DNA of 64,000 nt from Notolepis coatsorum (taxonomy: Eukaryota; Chordata; Actinopteri; Aulopiformes; Paralepididae): the NCBI GenBank assembly GCA_963971535.1, contig OZ020598.1, positions 88,488,985-88,552,984 of the forward strand, given 5' to 3'. Positions 46,205 through 58,411 of this stretch are shown in pieces; position 1 is the stretch's first letter; the number at the start of each line of letters is the position of its first letter. Both the position numbers and the translations under genes were made by a program. The notes beneath the pieces were generated by a model. That model saw nothing but the letters and a program-made list of their open reading frames with translations. It was not told the origin of the DNA and did not search any database.

Positions 46205-49200
46205 GTTCCCTCCTCTTGAAAATTATTAATCACAATCATTTATCATTTCATAAAGATAACAAAAAATATTATCATTCAAACACAGATTATAATAACCCAG
46301 CAAAAACTATTTTTATTATCTAAAAAACAAAAGGTCCTCTGCATAGACCCCGTGTCACGTGCAAAAGAGAAGTTGTCATAACAGCAGCCATCATTAGCGT
46401 CTCTTTGCAAATGCCCAGACGGATGGTCGGAGGACTCAAGGGTACAGTGTCCAGTCCCTGGTTTTGTCAAGGCCATACTTCTCCCACCACCAAGCTGAAA
46501 AATTGAAATCACAAAAGAAAACACAGGGCAGTACCTTGCAAGATAGACTGCGCTCACGAAATATAACACTGGGTGCATTACTAGAAGACAAAAACATTCT
46601 CACAAAACTCATAGCGAAAACAGAATACACGTGACTGCATTCTCCGGGAGATAGCCAAAACAAAACAAAAACAATTTGCAGACTCCTCACAAAGAATGAA
46701 AAAAATAACTGGTTACCATTGCAATGCACAACATATTAAAAAAAATCTCCACCTGAACCAAAGAAAGTTCATTACATCATTACCTAACATCTTTTAGGAC
46801 GATACTGTAATATCTGCATGTATTGTGGTTCAAACCTAAGCATTGTGGGTAAAACTTGCCTCATCCCGGAAACGGTCTCTTCTCCCTCCCCCGGTCGCTG
46901 GTCCAAGCACCCCCCTCTGCAGTCCATGTATGCCGTGGCTCGGTCCTGATGATCCTCCCCTCCGATGCAAGGAGCCTGTCCGGTGAATGGCTTAGACCTG
47001 CTGGAAACTGTCTCTAAGATCTTTATCTCAGGACCACTGATCCTATCAGACTGGAGTCAGCTGTCGGTTGATGGTCTTAGCGCCCCATCGTTCACTAGCC
47101 GATAGGCCCTCTGCCTCCTAGTTCTGGAGCAGATTGGGACAGCTTACTTTCACAGAAACCAGCTGTAGTCGGTCCCCCCCCTCAGGCCCTTGGTTGTGGC
47201 TCTGATGGAACAGGCCTGCTAGAAACTGTCTCAGTGTCCATGCTGTAGCTGCAGAGTGGAGCTCTGGTCCAGTAGATTAGCTGGGCCAGCTTGTCTCCCC
47301 GTAATCAGCTGTAGTCGGTTCCCCCGTCAGGTTCTGGAAACCGTCTCACAGATCTGATGGTCACGGAGTACTGTCCATGTGTCACCGCTGTAACTGCAGA
47401 AGCCTGGTACAGACAGTGGTCCTCTGCGCGTCCTCCTCTTGGTCAGAGATGGGTGCCCGGACCGCAAGCAGAGTGAAGAGACCGTTCAGCGAGACCCCAC
47501 CACAGAAAAAAGAAAGAAGAAAAAAAAACCATCAGTACATAGCTAAATCTTTTAATAACGAATCATTCTTAGATGATATTGTTCTTTCTGATACTTATTG
47601 TTATGGGAGATTTATAATATAATATGAGCAATAACTTGTAATGTTATCAGTACATGGCTCAAACACAACTGAACACAATCACGTGCACTCCTGTGACATA
47701 CGAATAAGATTAAAGAGAGAGAAAGAAAATAAAGAATTAATAATAAAAAACTGTATTCTGAAGCTGGACGAAGGTCATTCAATCACACTGTCACTCAGGG
47801 GTGACATGTTGTAGTTCTCACCTCCTTACCAGAGGACAGGTCTAAGACTGAACTGAACTTAAAGGGGAGACACTGCAGGTGAACTAATATATATCACACT
47901 GAAACTTCCCCAGTTCACTACTTACATTAAGACACTACTTTTTTTTTTTTTTTTTATCACAATTGTATGTTCAAACATGCACATGAGGCCTGATCTACTT
48001 AAATATGCACTAATTTGCATATAATTCCAGGACAGAAATCTGAACATTGGATAAAGCCATTTTCAAAATTATAGCTCCATTTTGTCATTGTTATGGCAAC
48101 ATTCCATACTATGCCAAATCACATATGAATAGAACTGGACAAACCAAATAAACAAAAAATTAAAACCCACTCTCGCTGGCAGCGTGCTAAACATCCTGCC
48201 TCTGAACCACTCCTTCTATCGCCCTTTGCTAAGCCAACACATTTCGATCACTGTGTGTATTGAGCCCCACTGTACTTTTAAGGAGGAATTTTAAATCAAT
48301 AACTTGTTCTGAGGCCAAAGTTTGAAATAAGGAATGGAAGATAGTTTTAATTCCTCACACTGATCAATTGATAAGGAATGCGCAGTTGGTAATCAGACCA
48401 TGTAAACAAATGTCCGATCACCAAGTGAGAGCGATCTTTCGTTCGGCAAGACAGTTAATACACACATATGACGTGGAAGGAGCTGGAACATCACCCTGAG
48501 GATTGGCTGAAATGACTATTATGGCTGCTTTACAAGGAAAACAGAACGGATCCCATAACAATGTCACTTATGGCCTTATAGCAAGGATCAACATAGATCA
48601 TAACCAAATTGTTTTGACTGGCTAATGTGTGCCTCTCTTAAAGAGAAACGCACATACTACGCTGATACCTGATGACAGCGCCCTCTCATACAATACCAAA
48701 ATCTTTAAAGAGGACTGTTGTTCATCGTGCCATCAATCATTGGAATAACTGCCCACTGAACATAAGTAAATTGAATAGTAAAGTGTCTTTCAAATACCAC
48801 CTAAGAATGCACTACTTAAATATGTGAGCTGATGTTGATAATGATGTCTGCCCCCCCATTATACCTGTCTCTCCCCCCAATATATATATATATATATATA
48901 CACATAACATATATATATACATATATATATATACAGTGGCTTCCCCTCGCCACAATGTATAGCAAAATAAAGCGCTTTGACCCTTTTAACCTCCTTCCAG
49001 TTAAGAGTACCCTCCTCCCGTTCGGATGCACTCCTTCCCCTACTTAGATGCACCTCTCCCCGTAAGGTTTAGGCAGTCCGCTACGACGCAACAACCAGCT
49101 CCTTTCTCAGGACTGCCTTGTCCGACGTCGGCCCCTCTCCCCCAACAGAGATGCAGGTCTCCACTTCCGGCGGTAAGGTCTCCTCTCATGAACGGAAGCA

Positions 49201-52200
49201 GTCCCCTTATTTTACCTTCAGGTGCTCTATTGGAATGGAGACTTCAGCTCAGGCGACAGCTAATGGGGATCCTTTTCAACAATAAACCCGCCTTCTGGTT
49301 GTCATGCGACGTGTTGTCATGACAACTGCGTTTAACCTTTACACACACTTCAAAACGTTTCTCTACTGTTGCATTAAAGAGGTCACCCCTCTCCCTCGCT
49401 CTGGGCCTCCAGTACACTCTAATCTCAGATGTTCTAATGAGGAATGTCAACAAACATTCTCTCGCTGGCAGTGTGGCAATATGACTTGCTGCACAGGATA
49501 AACTAGGGATGGGCAAAAATAATCCAGATCGATTGATCACATGATGTACTCGAGTACTCGTGGAGGAAAACGCTGTACAAAATAAACTTATTTTCCGGTG
49601 TTTTAGACTTTTATTTTGAAGCCCACCGCTCCGTCTTTTCCGGTGTTCTAGACTTTTATTATGAAGCCCACCGACCGGACCGGAAGTATTGTTGTGTGAT
49701 TATCACGACAGCCGCTTTGTATTCCCTTGTAAACGATAACGAACCAGAGCCGCGTTGGGAACCCTGTTGGTAAAAGCAATGACGCCTGCCGCGGACGTCA
49801 AGTTGATAAAGTTCCTATAATAACTTTACGAAACGTGTGAAGACATTTTGATTGACTTCTTTTTTTTTAGTTCATGTTATTAGATTAAGCACTTATTGTA
49901 TACACATGAAGCACTAGATAGACTATTTGTTTAGTTCAATAGTTGTTCTTAAAGAAACATTCCCATCAGGCACCTCGCGGAACCCCTGTGTGCCCCGTGG
50001 TGTGCAGGCAATCTACCCGTTATGTCAGTCCTTTGACCACCCGCTTATTGTAAACAATCATGCATGCACTTGTTTTAACGTTGTTCTGTGTCGTTAGCCA
50101 CGCTATATGTTGTATTCATTTTGTTAGCTATTTAGCCAATGTTGTTATCACTGAACGAACACCACCAAAACGTTACTGATCTCTAATCCTCATTTAGCAG
50201 CCCAATTTCTCCGGCAGTAGCTATGTATTGATCACAGACACAAGTGTCAATCTATGTAAATATTGATGAGTATTTTTGTGGCTGATACAATGTGATGATG
50301 AGCAAAAACAGTCCAGCTCTACTATCAATAACAAGATACTAACTGACGTAAATTCACCCATGGCAATATCAACACACACAAACGATGCAGATAAACACAA
50401 ACGATGCAGATAAACACAAACGATGCAGATAAAATAGCGAATTGTTTATCCCCTATCACAGCGTGCATGCATGTAAACGTGTGTGTGTGTGTGCCTACAC
50501 AGACAGAGGAAAATATTTCTATGTAATATAACAGCGTGCACAGCCTGTGCTACCGTATGCACTTGTTTCTATTCTATCCTGTATTTAATAAAAATAATTA
50601 CCCATATTTGTGCCTTTATGGCTGCTCTCTTTTTTTTTTTTTTTATGTTGATTCAAAACAGGGTATATATTGAAATGTATTTAAATCCCAGTCTCAAAGG
50701 TATACCTAAACCCTATACACTTTATGATAACTTTGGAGCTACTAATATAAATTTCAGAAGGCCCATTGTCAGTGATTTGTTCACATGGCCTTAATATATT
50801 GCTGTACCTGTATCTCCATCGATCTGTGTGCGTGCATGTGAGTGTGCGCTATACTTTGCCTGAGCTCAGGTCGATGTCTCCCCGCCGTGCGTCCAGCCAA
50901 TGCGCTGTGGGCCCGTCCCGTCCTGCACCTCCGCACGCCATTGTGCTTTTTTCCCCTCGAACACCTCCTTATAGGCTCTATAGGTCTTTACACCAATGCC
51001 CGGCGCACCGGAGTTGATGGTCGCCGGCGAGACCAGCGGATAGGAGACGGGACGGCCGGTGACGGTGACGCACACGGAAAGACACCGAGCCCAAAATCCA
51101 GCCCCGGGCACACCGTGGGAGAAAAGACAGAAAAACAGATTCTTAGCTTCTCCCGTCATGACCCCACAGGCCCCCCTTTCTGGCCCCTCTAAACAAACAG
51201 AAAATAAAAACCCACAATATGTGGCAGACAAATCGTTTCCTCTGAACACTTTCGAGAAAAAAGCTCTGTGGAGTAGCGTATCACGCCTAATTATCGGATA
51301 CCATGCCCCTATCTTATTTCTTTTCAGAAAAACTGCAGTATGACCAGATAAGACAGTGAAAACTAATCACACGACCCCCTGACCCCCTATCTTTTGGCAT
51401 CCCACGCACGGTCCAACTTCCCGCCTCCTTGTTAGGAAAACAACCAAAAAACCCAGAATCAGTGCCTAAAACCCTTTCCACTATACTCCACAGTACATTC
51501 TGCACACGCCTACAATATAGGATACAAATGTAATTCACGCCTAATTATCGGAACATACCTCTTAATTTAAAGTGTCCAGAGGAAAACCATAAAAAAGGTA
51601 CCCAAAAAAAAAACAATACTATGTACAAATTATGTAGCCCCCAAAAATTGGTTCCTCCTGAGCACTCGGAGACAAAAAGCTCTGTAAACAGCGTACAGCC
51701 AGAACATACCCCTTAAATCCCAGTACTCAAGGAAACACAGGGGGGTTACACACATTATCCTATATTCAATACCCCACTTGCATAAGTACTTTATAGATAG
51801 AAACAAAAACCGCTTTTAAACAGAATGGCTACTTTATACATAACCGCTTTTAAACAGAATGGCCACTTTATAAATAACCGCTTCTAAACAGAATGGCTAC
51901 TTTATACATAACCGCTTTTAAACAGGATGGCCACTTTATAAATAACCGCTTTTAAACAGAATGGCTACTTTATACATAACCGCTTTTAAACAGAATGGCT
52001 ACTTTATAAATAACCGCTTCTAAACAGAATGCCCAGCTCACCGAATATCTCCCCCACGCTCCCATGGATTCTAGCCGTAGTTGGCAGCCAAACGGACGCT
52101 AGCAAGCGGTTCCTCACTCCCTTCCCATGTGTGCGGGGGAGTATTGAGGAGAAGAAAGCGCTTTCCCTGAAGCCCAAGACTTCAACCTGCCCGCATAGCA

Positions 52201-52794
52201 CCTCGGCTCGCGGCCAACTCGACCCCCATCGCTCTAAAATATATATTAACCTAATTAAAAAAAATATCCCATAATTCTTCTCGTCGTCAACATATTTTAT
52301 TATACTCGTGGTAGGCACCCGCACCCCGTCTATAAGGCACGAGCCTAATCCCTGCCTAATACATTCGGGACGTACCAAGATTGAGAAACTATAGAAAAAA
52401 ACCATCGCCAGTCTACCAAGCACAGTAATACACCAATACAATGAAAAAAATAACCACTGCAGAGCACATAGTAATATACATTTAAAAAATAGCTCTGACC
52501 GGCACCATGTTCTAGTTTAGACCTCTAATTATAAATTTAAAAACAAAAAATGTTTTAAACAGAAATCAGAATGTCAACAGCTCACCGAGTGTTCCCTATC
52601 ACGCGTCCCCAAGGTTCATGCCGGAGGTGACAGCCAAGCGGACGGCGCAGCTGGTTCTCTCCCCTCGGTGTCTCGCACGGAGGAGCCTCGAGACAGCGCT
52701 CCCCCGGAATTCCAGGATTCACCCTTTCTGCAGAGTCCGTTTGGCGGCCGACCTCGACACCCATCGGTTAAAAAAAAAACATCTCGTCGCCATC
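46205..52794. other. LTR-element interior, non-coding
   Basis: From 46870 to 47420, diverged repeats contain CTGGAAACTGTCTC and GCTGTAGTCGGTTCCCCC. A TA repeat lies at 48880-48930. Three units of AAACACAAACGATGCAGAT are at 50377-50433. Two diverged ~215-bp leader repeats lie at 52010-52235 and 52560-52770. A block at 49228-49720 is an inverted relative of 53400-53603. Frames up to 145 codons have no recognisable domain. Confidence 0.6.
51800..52031 (-). repeat. Tandem repeat, ~36-bp unit, about seven copies
   Basis: Units read AACCGCTTTTAAACAGAATG then GCTACTTTATACAT or GCCACTTTATAAAT. The two unit types largely alternate. Confidence 0.92.
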
Positions 52795-53301
52795 TGTAAT
52801 GGAAATTATTAAAGGACAAACGATGAGCCGCTTACATTAATCATTCTGAGTCATTATTAATAATAATAGAAAGGTTTATTTAATAAAGACAGTTCAATGA
52901 CAGCGTGGCCACGCTGCCAGACCAGTCACCCCCCCAGAGGCAGACATGTTAACCCACTAGCGTCTGACAGGGGACTGGCCTAGAGGCCTGGTCCGACATA
53001 CAATTGAATACATGAAATTACGTAGAAGAAAACAAAATGGCTGGTTAGAGAAATTAATAATACGACTATGTTATGGCTAAGCCTGGAAGGAAAAACAGCT
53101 CCATCTTACAGTTCCCATGACCTTGGGTTATAGCTCTATGGCTGGTAGGAACAGCAACTTCGTTACGACTGAGAGAATGATAGAGTATCTTAAAGAGACA
53201 TACACACATTAACCAGTAAATCTGGTTGGACTGAAACTCTAGCTGTATGACATGATAAAATAACAGAGACTCATAATGACATGATAATATATTCCACGAC
53301 A
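52795..53301 (-). repeat. LTR (5' copy relative to the element)
   Basis: Partner of 45698-46204. On the minus strand it is followed by GA and the putative primer-binding site (52792 leftward). Confidence 0.92.
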
Positions 53302-54212
53302 TAACCTAAAGTTAGTTGTTCACCAACAATCTCAACATTTGTTTTATCATTAGCTCAAAAACACAGAACCGGACGAGACAAGTTGTCCGCTCAATACGTT
53401 CTGCTAGATAATAACAACAATACTTCCGCTCCGGACCGGTGGGTGGGTTTCAAAATAAAAGTCTAAAACACCGGAAAAGACGTTTATTTTGTACAGCGTT
53501 TTCCTCCACGAGTACTCGAGTACATCATGTGATCAATCGATCTGGAATATTTTTGCCCATCCCTAGTTTATCCTGTGCTGAAGTCTCCATTCCAATAGAG
53601 ATAGTATATATTTTGGTGTTTATTTGATTATTGTTTCACTGCCTTTTTATTTATTACGTTTCCACAGTTTTTTCCTCATACTTTATTAACATTTTGTACA
53701 TGGTACCGCAAGGTACATTAATAATACATGTACATGTTAAAAGGATGTCACAAAAAGCCAGACAGAGGGCTTGTTTCCAGTTTCAGTTTGTTTTATAATA
53801 AACAATCAAACTGATTTTTTTTTTAAATTTAGGATATTTAAAATGTCTTCCAATGTTAAATAAAGGTTTATTGCACTTTGAAACGGTTTCCTTGCATTAT
53901 TATGCTATTATTATATTAGTAAAAAAAATAAAAAGGTTAATTGAAAACTTTTGGGAAATACATTTCTCAAAAAAAAATTATCTCAAAACCGCAATAATAT
54001 CGCTTATCGCAATAATTTTCTAGGACAATTAATCGCCCAGCAAAATGTGTTATCGTGACAGGCCTACCGCCGCCCAACGCCTTGCGGCCGCTATTGCACT
54101 CCATTTGAAACGATGTGGCTTGGTGTCTGGGCCGAGCTGCGGCCTGCGGGCGGGGTCTAACTACTCGGGCAAGCCAAACGATTATAACGCGTGCATCGAC
54201 GAGGGTCGGGCC

Positions 54213-54465
54213 CAGTGGTGCAGTCGTAATATGGGAACTGGTTACACGCCACGCGCGCTCCCGCTCCCGCATAACAATGGAGATCAAGCAGCCCCCCACC
54301 TTCTCGTAGGTTCCTATTATTATGCAAAGTCTAGGTGAGAAGTGCCGGCCGCCGGCCGGGTAGCTTTCTACAACGGCCGGGTACTTATCATTGCGCGCAC
54401 TTCTGCCCTGAGTGACCTACTAATAACACGCAGTGTAACCGCGTGTGTGCACGACTGCACCCCTG
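54213..54465. mobile_element. MITE B copy 4 with 8-bp target duplication
   Basis: CAGTGGTGCAGTCGTAATAT to CACGACTGCACCCCTG. GTCGGGCC is duplicated at 54205-54212 and 54466-54473. This is the shortest copy (253 bp). Frames crossing it are not genes. Confidence 0.92.
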
Positions 54466-54989
54466 GTCGGGCCCCCCCGTTCATGTTCAATGCTGGATTA
54501 CGTTGGCACCTTGATCGACATCAGTACTTGGAATGGCGATCAGATAATTGGAATATTCTTTTTGGGACAGATCCTGGTCAAGGTAAGGACTATATGGTAT
54601 CAATATTGCGTTGATCCAAAAATTCCTTCATGCTGATCGGGGCGTGTGTGAAATTTGATTTGAGAACAGTAGCTAGTCCAGGGAAGAAACGATAACACGT
54701 TTACTAGAATACACGTTGTACGGAGCATTTTGAAAATGACACCAGACCGCCCTGAAACTACACTCATATTCACGACGGTATAAAACGGAAATGTATGGAT
54801 GGAAAAATTATCTGTTTTTTGCATCTTGACCGGAAGAAACTCAATGACAATTGACCATATTATTAGATCCATAGCTATAATATATAATATAGCTTTAGGC
54901 CTGCAAACACAGCCACGTATCCCCATGTTAAAAGGTGCTGGCCTTTCAACAGTAACAGTAAACAGCGCCATCTGGCGCTGAAAGTGTTA

Positions 54990-55617
54990 TGGTGGGCATG
55001 CATTTAACATTTAAATGCATCAATCTGGTGCACTTTAAGAGGAAAAGAGGCTAGATCCGTGAAAAAAACTTATATCTTTTTCTCTCACAAATTCAAATCA
55101 AACATCTCAAGTTGACCCCAGCAATGATGACAGAAAATGATAATAAATAGGAAACACTGGGGCTCCCCTACATCAAGAAACTCCTGAAAACTTACAGGAT
55201 TTACCGAATCTGCATTATAACATCTCCAAAATGCACATAAATTAGACAGATATAGCATTTTCCTTAAATTTCTGACTTACAATATTGACATTTAAATGGA
55301 ACTATTTAAGTTTAAGATAAAGTTAAAGTTAAATACATTTTGAAAATGCAACTACATTTGTCAGTAAGCTATAATATGTATTTTTTTTTTATTATAAAGA
55401 AACGCCCACTTGCGGTCATAAGCAGTAGCCTATCGGTTAAATTTTTTAAGCTGATGATTTGTTACATCCCTACGGGATATATATATGTATACATATATAC
55501 CGGTATGTATATATATATGATTTTTTTATATATATATACAGTAACAGTGTATTGAGTGAATACAAAAAAATATATATATATTATTATTATTTTTTTGTCA
55601 TTTTAGGGTGGCTTCGG
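54990..55617. other. AT-rich interval, part of the outer CAGGG-type element
   Basis: It contains TATATA runs near 55480-55590 and no coding evidence. Confidence 0.4.
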
Positions 55618-56636
55618 GGGCCCTATTTGATTTGATTTGATTTTATTAGGGATCCCCATTAGCTGGTGCGATAGCAACCAGCTAGTCTTCCTGGGGTCCA
55701 CACACAAAAAAACACACAAAAACAATCACTATTGCAAAAAACAAAATTATTAAAAGTCAGTACACACAATGCATAATGAACCTACTGTAACAATTATAGC
55801 TAAAATTACATTAGTGTAAAACACAAACAAAAAATTACTTTACAGTGTTAAAAATAATTTAAAAACAATTTAAGATTCTTTTTAAAAGTGAATCTACTGT
55901 AAATGCAGCAGAGGTTCCGAGGCAGGCCATTCCACAGAGTTAATGCTCTAAAAATAAAAGATCTCCCCAGAGCGCTGGTTCTAGGACCTGGCAATTCAAG
56001 CTGCCCACTACTGGAACCTCTAGTGTAATGCTCGTGCACAGTATTACTAAAAACAATCTGATTATGTATAAAAACAGGAGTCTTACTGCTCATGACCAAC
56101 TTGAACAGCACAAGTATATTAAAAGACAATCTATTTTCAACGTTAAGCCAAGAGAGGTGGGCATGCATACGGCTCACATTAGACCTTAGTGAGCAGCCCA
56201 GTACCAACCGTGCTGCCCTGTTCTGGACCACCTGGAGCTTCCTGAGGTCACCACTGGCAGCAGATGACCACATCGCAGAGCAATAGTCAAGATGACATAA
56301 AACTAAACTTTGCACTATCTGACATAAAAGGGGACGGGCAACAAAAGAAGCACATTTCCTGGAAATACCAATTGCTCTTCCCATTTTTAAAACAATATAA
56401 TTAATATGCTGAGACCAAGACAGAGTGCAATCCAGCATCACTCCAAGGAGTTTAGTACTTTCAACTTGTTGAACTGCTGAATTACACAAGTTTAAATGAA
56501 GCTTTGGATTTGTAGATAACCTGTGCCTTGTTCCCAGCACAATACATTTAGTCTTGGAGATATTAAGGACAAGTCTATTACATACTACCCAGTCATGCAC
56601 AACTTTAAGTTCTCTACTCATCTACTTCATTAAGTA
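55618..56636 (-). mobile_element. LINE, 5'-truncated, intact C-terminal RT frame
   Basis: The minus-strand frame 56621-55848 (257 codons) starts just after the catalytic site: CNRLVLNISKTKCIVLGTR, STKLLGVMLDCTLSW, LDYCSAMWSSA, VQNRAARLVLGCS, HYTRGSSSGQLELP, LWNGLPRNL. The 3' region ends at 55618-55635 in a (GATTT)n-type tail. It is a different family from 41081, but both have the YTRGSS motif. Without YADD it is inactive. Confidence 0.93.
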
Positions 56637-56737
56637 CATTGCATGATGGTGCCTGTTTCTATACATAGTTTTATATACAGTAGGTACACTAGGGACATGA
56701 CTCTACCAAACCATGGAAACACAAATTGTCCCTCTTC

Positions 56738-58135
56738 TAGAGCCATATGAAATCCGTTAAATGTTTTGTTTTTTTCAAATTCCATTAAATTTTTTCCCAA
56801 ATTCTGTTTGGGAAAACTTCAGAATTCTGTATTTAGCTTTTTACGCTAATTTTACCATCAGAAATAGTGTCTAATAAGTGGGAATGAATAAATGTCCAAA
56901 ATATAATAAGATATAACAGTCCATTTAATGTTTTTAAATGCTGCAACTCAGAAATACAGTACAAATTTAAAGTGCTTATACTGTAAGCTTCTTCTCATTG
57001 CTTCAAGTAAAGAAAAAACAACTAAACAAAACATTCCCTTCTGAGTTTTTAACACATTTTAAGCAAACTTTTCACTCTGTCCTTCAAGTAAAAAAGAGAA
57101 ATAACTGTAAACAAAACACTCTTATTTAGGGATTATGACACTATGAAGCGGGTAATACCACTGATTGTTAGCTCTTGAGTCGATACTTTTGCCTGTCTTT
57201 GATGCACACACTTGGATAAAAGCGTCTGCTAAATGACTAAACTGTAAACTGTTACGCTTTTCAATATAAATGAAAAAAAATGCATCAGAAACTATGCAAC
57301 AATGCAGCAACTTGGGCGGCTGATTGGCGTAGTGGGCAAGGCGCTCGCCACTGACGCTGGGTTCAAGCCCAGCTCTCTGCGTTGCTACCGGCTGGCTGGT
57401 CGTTCATACTAACTAGCAAGTGTTAGAGGGTGGGAAAGCTGGTGGGTGGGGATTGGACGTTGTGGACAGCGACTCCTACAGGCCGGTTTGGTGACGCCGG
57501 TACGGCGGAAGCAGGAAGTAGCGGGGGCAGCGTGAGCCTCCCACGCGTTACTCCTCGCCACTGAGAGTTTGAGCTGCTGCGGTGAAAAGATGCGACAGGC
57601 TGCCTCCTCGTGTACCGGAGGGGACACGTGATGCAAGGCTTCTGTCCTCACTACAGCCGACCTGTGGGAGGCATAGTCTAGCAACGATCAAGACAGGGGA
57701 GGTAAGAATTGGATAATACGAAATTGGGATGGGAGAAAAATAGAAAAATAAAAACAATGCAGCAACTTACTTAGCAAACCTGAATTTAGTTGAAAACCTG
57801 ACTTGTGAAATAAAAAAACTAAAACAATAAAACCATTGAAGTACATGATGGTCAGCCTCTTTGTGTTGAGCTCGGTGAGTGCCTCTCGCTTGTCTGTAAT
57901 ATAAGGAGAGTCTTGTACTCGCTGCTGAAACTCCTCTCCCAGTCAACTGAGCTGACTGGGAAGTAGATGTAGGACACTGCCACTTCTGCAACTTTTGGGA
58001 CTCTCACACAACGGAATTTCAGTCCAGATTAGGGCAAATTCTGCAATATTCCACGTTTTACAGTTGATTCCATTTTTATCTGTGAATTCCACGAATCCAT
58101 CCACGATTCCGTGAACGCGGATTTCATATCGCTCT
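56738..58135. mobile_element. hAT-like element with degraded duplication, hosting SINE A
   Basis: The ends TAGAGCCATATGAAATCCG and, inverted, TAGAGCGATATGAAATCCG differ at one base. The flanking octamers CCCTCTTC and CGCCTCTA match only in part. AT-rich TTCCA and AATTC motifs occur subterminally. No transposase was found; the rest of 56640-57313 has no gene. Confidence 0.7.
57314..57752 (+). repeat. SINE A copy 6 with 16-bp target duplication
   Basis: AACAATGCAGCAACTT occurs at 57298-57313 and 57753-57768. The head GGGCGGCTGATTGGCGTAGT is followed by B box GGGTTCAAGCCC and then the body; the tail ends GAAAAATAAA. Confidence 0.93.
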
Positions 58136-58411
58136 ACGCCTCTACCAAAATTATGAGTGAAAACTGTAGTTTTAGTATTATAATTTACAACATTGCAAAA
58201 CAGAGCCTTTTTATCTGTTTTGCGAAAGTGTTGACAGCTGCATCAAGAACCAGCAAGCAAGCTATCCTAATCCTATTATCTGCAATATCCAATCAACAAC
58301 CTGGACTTTCCTCCCTCCCTCCCTCTCTGTCACAGCCGCCCACTCATTGGTCACGTTACTCTCATGAGCGCTTCATCAGCAATAGAGGGAATGTTTGATT
58401 AGCAGCAAGTA

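Larger units (their letters stand above)
45698..53301 (-). mobile_element. LTR retroelement, non-coding interior, apparently identical LTRs
   Basis: Two direct 507-bp LTRs with TG...CA ends and TAAC at both flanks (45694-45697, 53302-53305). Orientation is minus. Next to the left LTR the plus strand has GTTCCCTCCTCTT, the reverse of a polypurine tract. Next to the right LTR the minus strand reads TGGCGACGAG starting two bases inside, a possible primer-binding site complementary to a serine-type tRNA 3' end over 10 bases. The 6.6-kb interior shows no gag, protease, RT or integrase in any frame, so it needs enzymes supplied in trans (a LARD-like layout). Identical LTRs suggest a recent insertion. 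Confidence 0.85.
45080..54066. mobile_element. 9-kb hAT-like element with 8-bp target duplication
   Basis: The ends are TAGGCCTGCCGCGATAA and, inverted, TAGGCCTGTCACGATAA. CCGCCGCC is duplicated at 45072-45079 and 54067-54074, and the interrupted F-copy sequence resumes correctly on both sides. Most of its length is an LTR retroelement (45698-53301). The remaining host pieces (45080-45697 and 53302-54066) contain no recognisable transposase. Confidence 0.85.
44576..54989 (+). mobile_element. TTAA-family F copy 5 (interrupted by three elements)
   Basis: Perfect 16-bp inverted ends TAACACTTTCAGCGCC (44576-44591) and GGCGCTGAAAGTGTTA (54974-54989). The left flank completes TTAA and the right flank reads TTAT. 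Its own sequence is 44576-44594, 44895-45079, 54067-54212 and 54466-54989. The rest is MITE B copies 3 and 4 and the 9-kb hAT-like element. The core at 54520-54582 encodes NWNILFG and ends in AAGGTAAGG. Confidence 0.8.
44504..55617. mobile_element. CAGGG-type element hosting the nested stack
   Basis: The left end CAGGGCCGGTTCTAGCTTTT with GGGGGCCCTATGCG is typical of fish hAT-like ends, and a GGCTTCGGGGGCCCTA stretch appears near 55601-55616 just before a LINE. The true right terminus may be lost. F copy 5 is inserted at 44576. Confidence 0.5.

Noticed and set aside
51059..51249. Possible retroviral protein fragment in the LTR interior (minus frame near 50866-51249)
   Set aside because: A short stretch looks protein-like, but no conserved retroviral motif could be identified and the frame does not continue.
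54342..54614. 90-codon frame as a host gene
   Set aside because: It crosses MITE B copy 4 and the F-family core; only the core part is of interest and is reported as a family feature.
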